Positions 1 to 6,092 of a stretch of 11,558 nt of DNA are shown piece after piece (the stretch's first letter is position 1; every line of letters starts with the position of its first letter). A model generated the notes under the pieces. The model was not told where the DNA came from, searched no databases, and saw only the letters and a list, made by a program, of their open reading frames with translations. Made by a program: the position numbers and the translations under genes. Origin of the DNA: Bacteroidota bacterium (GTDB lineage: Bacteria; Bacteroidota; Bacteroidia; Bacteroidales; Prolixibacteraceae); the NCBI GenBank assembly GCA_013203755.1, contig JABMPI010000727.1, positions 1-11,558 of the forward strand, in the 5' to 3' direction.

Positions 1-1
1 A

Positions 2-529
2 AACAATGGAATGGCATTTGGATTTGAATTTGCCGGAGAATATGGAAAAGTATTTTTAAGTTTATTCCGAATTTTGGCGGTTATTGCCATTGGTTGGTAT
101 TTATTTAAACTGGCAAAACAAAAAGATATTCCCTTTGGTTTTGTTGTAAGTATTGCATTAATATTTGCCGGAGCAATTGGAAACATTATCGACAGTTTAT
201 TATACGGTCTTATATTTGAACATAGTATGGGACAGGTGGCTTCATTATTTCCCGATGGTGGCGGTTATGCCGGATTTTTACATGGAAAAGTAGTAGACAT
301 GTTTTATTTCCCGCTAATAAATGGAAGATATCCTGAATGGGTTCCTTTGATGGGAGGTAATCCGTTAATATTTTTCCGGCCGGTATTTAATGTTGCCGAT
401 TCATCTATTACGATTGGAATATTTTCAATTCTAATTTTTTACAGAAAACATTTTAACAAACCGGAAGAAAAAGCTTTGGAAGAATCTGATGAAAATGAAG
501 TGGATTCTGTGGATGGTACGAATGAATAA
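2..529 (+). CDS. lspA: Lipoprotein signal peptidase (signal peptidase II), 5'-truncated by window edge
   Basis: Inner-membrane aspartyl protease that removes signal peptides from diacylglyceryl-modified prolipoproteins. The reading frame is open to the window edge: the codons before the ATG at 11 read N-N-G, giving NNGMAFG, the conserved LspA motif that normally lies about 40-50 residues into the protein. The true start is therefore outside the window. The two catalytic aspartates are visible in GNIIDSLLYG (codon 194-196... D61 counted from the ATG at 11) and VFNVADSSITIG (D130). Hydrophobic stretches around residues 14-33 and 44-60 and near the end fit the four-helix membrane fold. The roughly 70-residue spacing between the aspartates, with HGKVVDMFYFPL, is the long Bacteroidota version. 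The acidic C-terminal tail (about 20 residues) is not conserved family sequence. The identity is firm; only the N-terminus is missing. Confidence 0.95.
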   Translation, partial: NNGMAFGFEFAGEYGKVFLSLFRILAVIAIGWYLFKLAKQKDIPFGFVVSIALIFAGAIGNIIDSLLYGLIFEHSMGQVASLFPDGGGYAGFLHGKVVDMFYFPLINGRYPEWVPLMGGNPLIFFRPVFNVADSSITIGIFSILIFYRKHFNKPEEKALEESDENEVDSVDGTNE

Positions 530-580
530 TATTCCTGTTTATAGGGTTGGATTTTAATTCAATTTACCTTCATTTTATTT

Positions 581-588
581 TAACTTTG
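581..588 (+). promoter_or_regulatory. Candidate Bacteroidota -7 box upstream of cysS
   Basis: TAACTTTG fits the Bacteroidota sigma-ABfr -7 consensus TAnnTTTG exactly and lies 73 bp before the cysS start. I see no convincing TTTG -33 element at the usual 19-21 bp spacing, so this is a half-supported promoter. Confidence 0.4.
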
Positions 589-600
589 CAAAATTGTTTC

Positions 601-644
601 AGACATTTATGTCTCATCATTAACCTTTTAGGGTTTAATTGATG
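601..644 (+). promoter_or_regulatory. Palindrome and imperfect hairpin in the cysS 5' leader
   Basis: AGACAT-TT-ATGTCT (601-614) is a perfect 6-bp inverted repeat lying just downstream of the expected transcription start. Immediately after it, bases 615-625 can pair with 631-644 in about 11 pairs around a TTTTA loop, with single-base bulges at 633, 636 and 639. Either could be an operator or an mRNA structure. Nothing matches a T-box specifier or antiterminator. Confidence 0.3.
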
Positions 645-661
645 AATTCAGATTTATAGTT

Positions 662-2137
662 ATGGAAAATCAATTGGTAATTTATAATACATTAACTCGG
701 GGAAAGGAATTATTTAAACCACTGGTTAAAGGGAAAGTAGGGTTGTATGTTTGTGGTCCAACGGTTTATAGTAACTCTCATTTAGGCCATGCCCGCCCGA
801 ATATTACATTCGATTTGCTGTATCGTTACCTTACCTTTTTGGGTAATAAAGTGCGTTACGTGCGAAACATAACCGATGTTGGCCATTTGGAGGATGAAGA
901 GGAAGGTACCGGCGAAGACAGGATTACAAAAAAGGCCAGGCTGGAACAGCTGGAACCCATGGAAGTTGTACAGAAATATATGAATACATTTCATGAGAAC
1001 ATGGATGATTTAAATGTGCTTCCACCTAGTATAGAACCACGTGCATCTGGTCACATAATAGAGCAACAACAAATGATTGAATCGATTGTAAAAAATGGAT
1101 TTGGTTACGAAGTAAATGGTTCGGTTTATTTTGATGTAGACAAATACAATAAAGAATATAATTACGGGAAATTGTCGGGAAGAAACCTGGATGATATAAG
1201 AACCAATACCAGACAATTGGCAGGCCAGAGCGAAAAGAAAAATTCGTTCGATTTTGCTTTGTGGAAAAAAGCTGCACCCGAACATATTATGCGATGGCCA
1301 TCCATTTGGAGTGAAGGTTTTCCTGGATGGCATCTTGAGTGTTCGGTAATGAGTACAAAATATTTGGGAGAGCAGTTTGATATTCATGGAGGCGGAATGG
1401 ATTTAACTTTTCCACATCACGAATGCGAAATAGCCCAATCAACTGCTAGCTTGGGAAAAGAATCGGTGCGTTACTGGATGCACAATAATATGATTAAGAT
1501 TAACGGGCAAAAAATGGCTCGCTCGTTAGGGAATTTCATCACTTTAGATGAACTGTTTTCAGGAAGTCATAATTTATTGCAACAGGCGTATTCTCCAATG
1601 ACTATTCGGTTTTTTATTCTACAAGCCCATTACCGAAGTACAATCGACTTTTCAAACGAAGCTTTACAAGCATCAGAAAAAGGTTTGGAAAGATTGATGA
1701 CTGCGGTTAAAACTTTGGAAGAATTGCAACCCTCGAATGAATCTACAATTGAAATTGATTCATTAAAAGAGAAATGTTTTGCAGCGTTAAACGACGATTT
1801 AAATAGCCCGATTGCTATTGCTCATCTTTTTGATGGGGTGAAAATGATAAATTCCATTAAGGCAGGGAAAGAAAAAATATCGGATATTGTTTTGTCCGAT
1901 TTGAAAGCTTTTTTCAATAATGTGGTTTTTGATGTTTTGGGTTTTAAAGTGGAAAAAGCTGATGAATCTGACGGAGGCGAAGTTTTAGCAGGAACAGTTA
2001 AATTGCTTTTGGAACTACGTAAAAATGCCAAAACAAATAAAGATTGGGGGACGGCTGATAAAATACGTGACGACCTTAATGAAATTGGCATTGAAATAAA
2101 AGACACCAAAGATGGTGCAGATTGGAACTTGAAATAA
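662..2137 (+). CDS. cysS: Cysteinyl-tRNA synthetase
   Basis: Cytoplasmic class I aminoacyl-tRNA synthetase that charges tRNA-Cys with cysteine. The catalytic Rossmann domain begins near residue 20. The HIGH signature is HLGH at 40-43 and the KMSKS loop is the variant KMARS at 284-288, which still keeps the key lysine. The zinc site that selects cysteine is complete: C31, C227, H252 and E256, with the same 25- and 4-residue spacings as the E. coli ligands C209, H234 and E238. The helical and C-terminal tRNA-recognition part follows from about residue 330, with the ending KIRDDLNEIGIEIKDTKDG typical of the family. At 491 residues the length is normal (E. coli 461, with a few insertions here). 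The start at 662 fits the family N-terminus (VIYNTLTR...). The gene sits 132 bp after lspA and 110 bp before ribE, so co-transcription is not certain. Confidence 0.97.
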   Translation: MENQLVIYNTLTRGKELFKPLVKGKVGLYVCGPTVYSNSHLGHARPNITFDLLYRYLTFLGNKVRYVRNITDVGHLEDEEEGTGEDRITKKARLEQLEPMEVVQKYMNTFHENMDDLNVLPPSIEPRASGHIIEQQQMIESIVKNGFGYEVNGSVYFDVDKYNKEYNYGKLSGRNLDDIRTNTRQLAGQSEKKNSFDFALWKKAAPEHIMRWPSIWSEGFPGWHLECSVMSTKYLGEQFDIHGGGMDLTFPHHECEIAQSTASLGKESVRYWMHNNMIKINGQKMARSLGNFITLDELFSGSHNLLQQAYSPMTIRFFILQAHYRSTIDFSNEALQASEKGLERLMTAVKTLEELQPSNESTIEIDSLKEKCFAALNDDLNSPIAIAHLFDGVKMINSIKAGKEKISDIVLSDLKAFFNNVVFDVLGFKVEKADESDGGEVLAGTVKLLLELRKNAKTNKDWGTADKIRDDLNEIGIEIKDTKDGADWNLK

Positions 2138-2247
2138 TAAGGATTTGGAATATTGAAATTGGATTCACGAATGATGATTTAAAATCGGTATTCGAAAATC
2201 GTTAGTGATAATTCATAATTTAAATTACATTAAACTTTATACAGATT

Positions 2248-2859
2248 ATGTTTTCAGGAATAGTAGAGGAATACGGAACAGTTGTGACCATAGAAAAAGA
2301 CAAGGAAAATGTACATTTTACTTTAACTTGTTCGTTTGCCAATGAATTGAAAATAGACCAGAGTTTGTCGCACAACGGTGTTTGTTTAACGGTTGTTTGG
2401 GTTGACAAAGCTGAAAAGAAATACAAAGTAACGGCAATTAAGGAAACACTTTTAAAGTCGAATTTGGGATTATTGGAAGTTGGTTCGAAAGTGAATCTTG
2501 AGCGAAGTATGATGATGAATGGCCGTTTAGATGGACACATTGTGCAAGGACACGTTGACCAAACTGCAACCTGTGTAAAAGTGGAAGAAGCCGATGGAAG
2601 TTGGTACTACACGTTTGAATATGAGTTTGATTTGGAAGCTGCACAGAAAGGCTACATGACCGTTGAAAAAGGGTCGGTTACTGTAAATGGTGTGAGTTTA
2701 ACAGTTGTGAATTCAAAAGACAACTCTTTTCAGGTTGCAATTATTCCTTTCACGCAGGAAGTAACCAACTTTCATACATTTAAAGAAGGATCGGTTATAA
2801 ATCTTGAATTCGATATTATTGGAAAGTATTTAAGTAAATTAAATTCTTTCAATATATAA
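2248..2859 (+). CDS. ribE: Riboflavin synthase, alpha subunit
   Basis: Catalyses the last step of riboflavin synthesis: two molecules of 6,7-dimethyl-8-ribityllumazine are dismutated to riboflavin and a pyrimidinedione, in the cytoplasm. The protein shows the expected two tandem lumazine-binding barrels, roughly residues 1-96 and 97-195. It opens with the family hallmark MFSGIVEEYG. The first repeat contains SHNGVCLTV (41-49) and the second contains the equivalent VTVNGVSLTV. The linker GHIVQGHVD (96-104) is highly conserved. The 203-residue length is normal. The gene is followed directly by a strong terminator, so it ends its transcription unit. I see no FMN riboswitch in the 110 bp before it, and no other rib genes are nearby, which fits the scattered riboflavin genes of Bacteroidota. 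Confidence 0.96.
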   Translation: MFSGIVEEYGTVVTIEKDKENVHFTLTCSFANELKIDQSLSHNGVCLTVVWVDKAEKKYKVTAIKETLLKSNLGLLEVGSKVNLERSMMMNGRLDGHIVQGHVDQTATCVKVEEADGSWYYTFEYEFDLEAAQKGYMTVEKGSVTVNGVSLTVVNSKDNSFQVAIIPFTQEVTNFHTFKEGSVINLEFDIIGKYLSKLNSFNI

Positions 2860-2884
2860 AGGAAAAGAGATACACAGATATTTC

Positions 2885-2910
2885 AAAGCTCGGTAATCCG
2901 GGCTTTTTTT
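2885..2910 (+). terminator. Rho-independent terminator after ribE
   Basis: AAAGCTCGG (2885-2893) pairs with CCGGGCTTT (2898-2906), a 9-bp stem with one G-T wobble around a TAAT loop. The 3' arm runs into a seven-T run (2904-2910). It lies 25 bp after the ribE stop and separates ribE from the pterin operon. Confidence 0.85.
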
Positions 2911-2918
2911 ATGAACTT

Positions 2919-2949
2919 TTTGAAATGAGCTGATGTTTATCTAACTTTA
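2919..2949 (+). promoter_or_regulatory. Promoter of the folM-folX-folK operon
   Basis: TTTG (2919-2922) and TAACTTTA (2942-2949) are separated by 19 bp, matching the Bacteroidota -33 TTTG and -7 TAnnTTTG elements except for the last base of the -7 box. The start codon lies 22 bp downstream, which gives a short leader. The preceding terminator supports an independent start here. Confidence 0.65.
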
Positions 2950-2954
2950 GATAA
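2937..2954. promoter_or_regulatory. 18-bp perfect palindrome over the -7 box (candidate operator)
   Basis: TTATCTAA-CT-TTAGATAA is a perfect inverted repeat with 8-bp arms and a 2-bp centre. It covers the whole -7 element of the pterin operon, the ideal place for a dimeric repressor. The 2-nt centre makes a stable RNA hairpin unlikely, so a DNA-level operator is the simplest reading. No regulator gene lies next to it. Confidence 0.5.
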
Positions 2955-2971
2955 TCGACTAATTTATCAAA

Positions 2972-3700
2972 ATGAATAAAACCGCACTTATAACTGGCGC
3001 ATCAAAACGAATCGGGAAATCCATTGCAGAATATTTGGCTGGTAAAGGGTGGAATATAATTGTTCATTACAATTCCTCTAAGAAATTAGCCGATGAATTT
3101 GTTCGTTTATTGTGTTCGAAATATCCAAATCAGAATTTTTATTTGGTAACAGCAAATTTGAATGATATGGATGAAGTTGTTGCATTAATTCCAAATGTTA
3201 TCTCCGAATTTGGTGAGTTTCAACTGCTAGTAAATAATGCTTCCATTTTTAATGCTGCCTATTTAAAAGAGACTTCGTTAGAGCTGTTTAACAACCAGAT
3301 TAATGTGAATTTAAAAGCACCTTTTATATTAATACGCGACTTCGCGAACCATTGTAAAAGTGGCAATATTATAAATTTGGTTGATACACGTGTTACAACA
3401 AACAAATCTAATTTTGCTGCCTATTCAATTTCAAAAAAGGCACTTTGGGAATTAACAAAAATGGCAGCTTTAGAATTTGCCCCGGAAATACGTGTAAATG
3501 CAATTGCTCCCGGAGTTACTTTGCCTCCAAATGATAAAGATGATAAGTACCTTCTCGATTTGGCGGAAAATATTCCAATGAAAAAGCCGGGAGGAGTGAA
3601 GCCAATTTTAAAAAGTATAAATTATATTCTAAACAATAATCATTTAACCGGCCAATTACTATTTGTCGATGGTGGCGAAAATCTAGGTCAAAATGCATAA
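2972..3700 (+). CDS. folM: SDR-family pteridine reductase (FolM / PTR1-like, dihydromonapterin reductase)
   Basis: Predicted cytoplasmic NADPH-dependent reductase that turns dihydropterins (dihydromonapterin, dihydrobiopterin or dihydrofolate) into tetrahydro forms. It is a single Rossmann-fold SDR of 242 residues. The cofactor motif is TGASKRIG (8-15), with the Arg of the TGxxxRxG pattern that marks pteridine reductases, and the structural NNAS motif is present. The usual catalytic Ser is replaced by Asp in IINLVDTRVTT (D138), followed by Y151 and K155. That D-Y-K set, with spacings of 13 and 4, equals the D181/Y194/K198 set of Leishmania PTR1, and E. coli FolM also has Asp here. The C-terminus LTGQLLFVDGGENLG is standard for SDRs. 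It is the first gene of an operon with FolX- and FolK-like genes 6 bp downstream, which strongly supports a pterin substrate. Generic 3-oxoacyl-ACP reductase is the likely automatic misannotation. Confidence 0.82.
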   Translation: MNKTALITGASKRIGKSIAEYLAGKGWNIIVHYNSSKKLADEFVRLLCSKYPNQNFYLVTANLNDMDEVVALIPNVISEFGEFQLLVNNASIFNAAYLKETSLELFNNQINVNLKAPFILIRDFANHCKSGNIINLVDTRVTTNKSNFAAYSISKKALWELTKMAALEFAPEIRVNAIAPGVTLPPNDKDDKYLLDLAENIPMKKPGGVKPILKSINYILNNNHLTGQLLFVDGGENLGQNA

Positions 3701-3706
3701 AAAATT

Positions 3707-4060
3707 ATGGCAAAAATACGTGTAAAGAATTTATTGATTAGAACGTACATTGGGTTTAATCCCGAAGAATTGGTGAATAAACAAGACGTGATAATTAATC
3801 TTGAAATTGAAACAGATATTCCTGAATTGGCATTGAAAGCAGATGAACCAATGGACATTTTTGATTATAAAACAATAACTAAAAAAATAATTGCCTTGGT
3901 GCAGGATGGGAAATTTAAGTTACTGGAAGTTCTTACCAAAAATATTCTTGATCTGATAATGGAAGACGAAAAGGTAATCTCGGCAAGAGTAGAAGTTGAT
4001 AAACCACATGCTTTACGTTTTGCAGAATCGGTTTCGTTAGAAATGGAGGCAAAACGATGA
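3707..4060 (+). CDS. folX: Dihydroneopterin triphosphate 2'-epimerase (FolX-like; FolB family)
   Basis: A 117-residue T-fold enzyme of the FolB/FolX family. FolB (dihydroneopterin aldolase) makes hydroxymethyl-dihydropterin for folate; FolX epimerises dihydroneopterin triphosphate to the monapterin form. From memory of the E. coli proteins, this sequence follows FolX nearly end to end: IRVKNLLIRTYIGFNPEE (FolX IRIKNLRLRTFIG), the stretch DYKTITKKII, FKLLEVLTKNILDL, and DKPHALRFAESVSLE (98-112) against DKLHALRYADSVS. FolB instead ends this region with a KPGAVRGA-type motif. The shared catalytic Lys (K99) and the Glu near residue 20-21 are kept. It starts 6 bp after folM, and its stop overlaps the folK start by 4 bp. 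I rate FolX more likely than FolB. A dual-activity enzyme remains possible, since family members often have side epimerase or aldolase activity. Confidence 0.75.
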   Translation: MAKIRVKNLLIRTYIGFNPEELVNKQDVIINLEIETDIPELALKADEPMDIFDYKTITKKIIALVQDGKFKLLEVLTKNILDLIMEDEKVISARVEVDKPHALRFAESVSLEMEAKR

Positions 4061-4428
4061 ATATTTGCATTATCGGTATTGGATCCAATATTAATGCTGA
4101 AACTAATATCTCAAAAATGCTGGAAATCCTGAAAACAAAAGTTGAAGTAGTAAGGGTTTCAATTTTTCTTAAAACTAAACCGATTGGGATTATTGATCAG
4201 CCTGATTTTACTAATGGTGCTGTAAAAGTTAAATCAGAATTAAATCAAAAAAAACTGATTGTCCTATTGAAAGGAATTGAAGATGAAATGGGACGCGACC
4301 GTTCAAATCCAAAGTTTGGTCCACGTTGTATCGATCTCGACATCGCCGTTTGGAATAACGAAATTGTTGACAAAGATTATTATACTCGTGATTTTCTTCA
4401 GAAATCAGTTGACGAATTAAAAGACTAA
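4057..4428 (+). CDS. folK: Short HPPK-like protein (FolK family, C-terminally reduced)
   Basis: Resembles 6-hydroxymethyl-7,8-dihydropterin pyrophosphokinase, which transfers pyrophosphate from ATP in folate synthesis. Visible family parts are the opening IGIGSNIN (7-13), KTKPIG and QPDFTNGAVKV, the ATP-binding GRDR (79-82), and GPRCIDLDI (88-96) with the two Mg-binding aspartates D93 and D95. The protein is only 123 residues; typical HPPK has about 155-165. After the IDLDI strand the conserved HP....R.FVL.PL segment, which carries the catalytic-loop His and Arg (H115 and R121 in E. coli), is replaced by YYTRDFLQKSVDEL, with no His. The ATG overlaps the folX stop (ATGA), indicating translational coupling. 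Downstream frames do not restore the missing part, so this is a natural short form or an early decay rather than a simple frameshift. Kinase activity is uncertain. Confidence 0.75.
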   Translation: MNICIIGIGSNINAETNISKMLEILKTKVEVVRVSIFLKTKPIGIIDQPDFTNGAVKVKSELNQKKLIVLLKGIEDEMGRDRSNPKFGPRCIDLDIAVWNNEIVDKDYYTRDFLQKSVDELKD

Positions 4429-4461
4429 AGTTCTTTTTCTTTCAATTCAAATATACTGACA

Positions 4462-4483
4462 AAACTCTGAGTTTAATTTTTTT
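4462..4483 (+). terminator. Weak hairpin-T-run after the folM-folX-folK operon
   Basis: AAACT (4462-4466) pairs with AGTTT (4470-4474) over a CTG loop and is followed by AA and seven T (4477-4483). The stem is short and AT-rich, so this is only a possible terminator, but the position (about 35 bp after the folK stop) is right. Confidence 0.35.
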
Positions 4484-4491
4484 AATCTTTC

Positions 4492-4499
4492 TACCTTTA
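4492..4499 (+). promoter_or_regulatory. Candidate -7 box for the tnaA transcript
   Basis: TACCTTTA resembles TAnnTTTG with the same last-base change as the pterin operon promoter. No good -33 TTTG lies 19-21 bp upstream. I found no better -7 match between here and the tnaA start, which would imply a leader of about 200 nt. Confidence 0.3.
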
Positions 4500-4506
4500 C
4501 AAAAAG

Positions 4507-4599
4507 ATGATAAAAATGATTTCAATTTTATTAGCTACTTATCTTCACAATCGCAGTTTTATCAATATTAAGAACCGCGATGCTTTCTGCGTATCATAA
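4507..4599 (+). CDS. Possible 30-residue leader peptide upstream of tnaA
   Basis: An open frame of 30 codons starts at ATG 4507 (or in-frame ATG 4516) and ends at TAA 4597-4599. The product begins hydrophobic (MIKMISILLATYL) and ends polar with two Asn-Arg pairs (HNRSFINIKNRDAFCVS). A strong hairpin lies within the coding sequence, and an inverted repeat follows the stop. Its location, between a candidate promoter and tnaA, fits a leader peptide that controls the gene through ribosome position, as TnaC does in E. coli. Unlike TnaC it has no Trp; its aromatic codons are Tyr12, Phe18 and Phe27. With no comparison available, chance ORF is a real alternative. Confidence 0.4.
   Translation: MIKMISILLATYLHNRSFINIKNRDAFCVS
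4550..4581 (+). promoter_or_regulatory. Leader hairpin upstream of tnaA
   Basis: Bases 4550-4560 (ATCGCAGTTTT) pair with 4571-4581 (AGAACCGCGAT) across a 10-nt loop: ten of eleven positions pair, counting one G-T wobble, with a single A-C mismatch. The 5' arm can instead pair through CGCAG (4552-4556) with CTGCG (4587-4591), so two exclusive folds exist, though the second is weaker. It is the most GC-rich spot in an otherwise very AT-rich spacer. Confidence 0.5.
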
Positions 4600-4609
4600 T
4601 TTATTCGAA

Positions 4610-4634
4610 AATTGTATTTGAATCGAATACAATT
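4610..4634. promoter_or_regulatory. 9-bp inverted repeat between leader ORF and tnaA
   Basis: AATTGTATT (4610-4618) and AATACAATT (4626-4634) are perfect inverted arms separated by TGAATCG. They start 10 bp after the leader ORF stop and lie 70 bp before tnaA. This could be a regulator binding site or an AT-rich attenuator hairpin; the following CTTTC is a poor U-run. Confidence 0.4.
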
Positions 4635-4703
4635 CTTTCAATCAGTATTTTACATTTTTACTTCAATTTTATTATTTCAATTTTATCTGATAAAGAATTT
4701 ATT

Positions 4704-6092
4704 ATGGAATTACCTTTTGCAGAATCCTATAGAATAAAAATGGTTGAACCCATTTACAAAAGCAGTCGTGCTCAACGAGAAGAGTGGATAAATGCTGCTA
4801 ACTACAATTTATTTAATCTGAGAAGTGAGCAGGTTTATATTGATTTGCTAACTGATAGTGGTACTGGTGCGATGAGCGATAATCAGTGGGCAGCATTAAT
4901 GACAGGAGATGAAAGTTATGCCGGCTCATCTTCCTATTATAATTTAAAGAATACCATTAAAACTATTTTTGGTTTCGAATATTTTTTACCAACTCACCAG
5001 GGGCGTGCGGCAGAGAATGTTCTTTTTTCGGTATTGGTAAAAGAAGGTAATATTATTCCAGGGAACAGTCACTTTGATACCACAAAAGGACACATTGAAT
5101 TTAGAAATGCAAGTGCAATTGATTGTACGATCAACGAGGCATTTGATACAGAATCGGAACATCCTTTCAAAGGAAATATTGACTTGGATAAACTGGAAAA
5201 AGTTTATACGTCGCATGCCAAAGAAAAAATATCGATGGTAGTAGTTACATTAACCTGTAATGCTTCAGGAGGGCAACCAGTATCGATGAAAAACATGCGT
5301 GAGATATCCGAATTATCTAAAAAGTTTGGAATAAAAGTAGTTTTCGATTCGGCCAGATTTGCTGAGAATGCATGGTTTATTCAGCAGCGCGAAGAGGAAT
5401 ACCGTGATAAAACCATCAAACAAATTGTGGCAGAAATGTATTCTTACGCCGATGCCATGACTATGAGTAGCAAAAAGGATGGTATAGTAAATATTGGAGG
5501 TTTTATGGCAATGAGAACGGAAGAATTGTATAAACAGGCTTCGGCTTTTAATATTATGTTCGAAGGTTTTAATACTTATGGAGGAATGGCTGGCCGTGAC
5601 ATGAATGCTTTGTCGGTTGGTTTGCACGAAATTACTGATGGACATTACCTCGACAACCGAATTGAGCAAGTAAAATATTTGGGTGACCAACTAATTAACT
5701 GGGATATTCCCATTCAAAGACCAATCGGCGGACATGCTGTTTTTGTTGATGCTACTAAATTTTTAAAGCAGGTAAAAAAAGAGGAATACATTGCTCAAAC
5801 CTTGGCAATTGAATTATATCTGGAAGCGGGAGTTCGTGGTGTTGAAGTGGGAACACTTTTGGCAGACCGTGATCCAATTACAAAAGAAAATCGCTACCCA
5901 GTTTTGGAAATGTTAAGGTTGGCAATTCCTCGCCGTACATATACAAATAACCACATGAATGTGGTTGCAGTGGCTTTGAAAAATATTTTCGATAGAAAAG
6001 ATAAAATAATCTCAGGTCTCAAAATAAAAAGTGAAGCACCAATTATGCGGCACTTTTCTGTTGAGCTGGAAAGAATTAAAATTAAAAAATAA
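4704..6092 (+). CDS. tnaA: Tryptophanase (L-tryptophan indole-lyase)
   Basis: PLP-dependent beta-eliminating lyase, cytoplasmic, predicted to split L-tryptophan into indole, pyruvate and ammonia. The 462-residue length matches the tryptophanase/tyrosine phenol-lyase family, as do PFAESYRIK, YIDLLTDSGTGAMS, DESYAG, PTHQGRAAEN, the PLP lysine in MSSKKD (K258), IGGF and IPRRTYT. Residues that separate the two enzymes favour tryptophanase: D125 in HFDTTKGH (TnaA FDTTQGH, tyrosine phenol-lyase FTTTRYH), VRGVEVG and DRDP as in TnaA where tyrosine phenol-lyase has its substrate Arg381 (SMERG), and H450 in MRHFS (TnaA RHF, tyrosine phenol-lyase RFF). The start at 4704 keeps the conserved N-terminal segment. 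It stands alone, with no tryptophan permease beside it, after a structured leader. Indole made here could be a signal as well as a by-product of amino acid use. Confidence 0.88.
   Translation: MELPFAESYRIKMVEPIYKSSRAQREEWINAANYNLFNLRSEQVYIDLLTDSGTGAMSDNQWAALMTGDESYAGSSSYYNLKNTIKTIFGFEYFLPTHQGRAAENVLFSVLVKEGNIIPGNSHFDTTKGHIEFRNASAIDCTINEAFDTESEHPFKGNIDLDKLEKVYTSHAKEKISMVVVTLTCNASGGQPVSMKNMREISELSKKFGIKVVFDSARFAENAWFIQQREEEYRDKTIKQIVAEMYSYADAMTMSSKKDGIVNIGGFMAMRTEELYKQASAFNIMFEGFNTYGGMAGRDMNALSVGLHEITDGHYLDNRIEQVKYLGDQLINWDIPIQRPIGGHAVFVDATKFLKQVKKEEYIAQTLAIELYLEAGVRGVEVGTLLADRDPITKENRYPVLEMLRLAIPRRTYTNNHMNVVAVALKNIFDRKDKIISGLKIKSEAPIMRHFSVELERIKIKK

Noticed and set aside
1010..1387. Minus-strand open frame inside cysS
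   Set aside because: It is a shadow of the strongly conserved cysS frame and has no recognisable domain; the same holds for the other antisense frames in cysS, ribE, tnaA and the cytochrome gene.
2138..2247. A riboswitch or separate promoter before ribE
   Set aside because: No FMN-riboswitch-like conserved blocks and no clear TAnnTTTG match; the 110-bp spacer shows nothing I can support.
3707..4060. Plain dihydroneopterin aldolase (FolB)
   Set aside because: The family fold is shared, but the C-terminal DKPHALRFAESVS and the N-terminal IRVKNLLIRTYIG stretches follow FolX rather than FolB, and the partner gene is FolM-like. Kept as an alternative in the annotation.
4507..4599. A true TnaC orthologue
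   Set aside because: The candidate peptide has no Trp and lacks the WFNID segment and terminal Pro that TnaC uses to stall the ribosome.
4704..6092. Tyrosine phenol-lyase
   Set aside because: The tyrosine phenol-lyase residues (Thr124, Arg381 in SMERG, Phe448) are replaced by the tryptophanase ones (D125, VEVG, H450).
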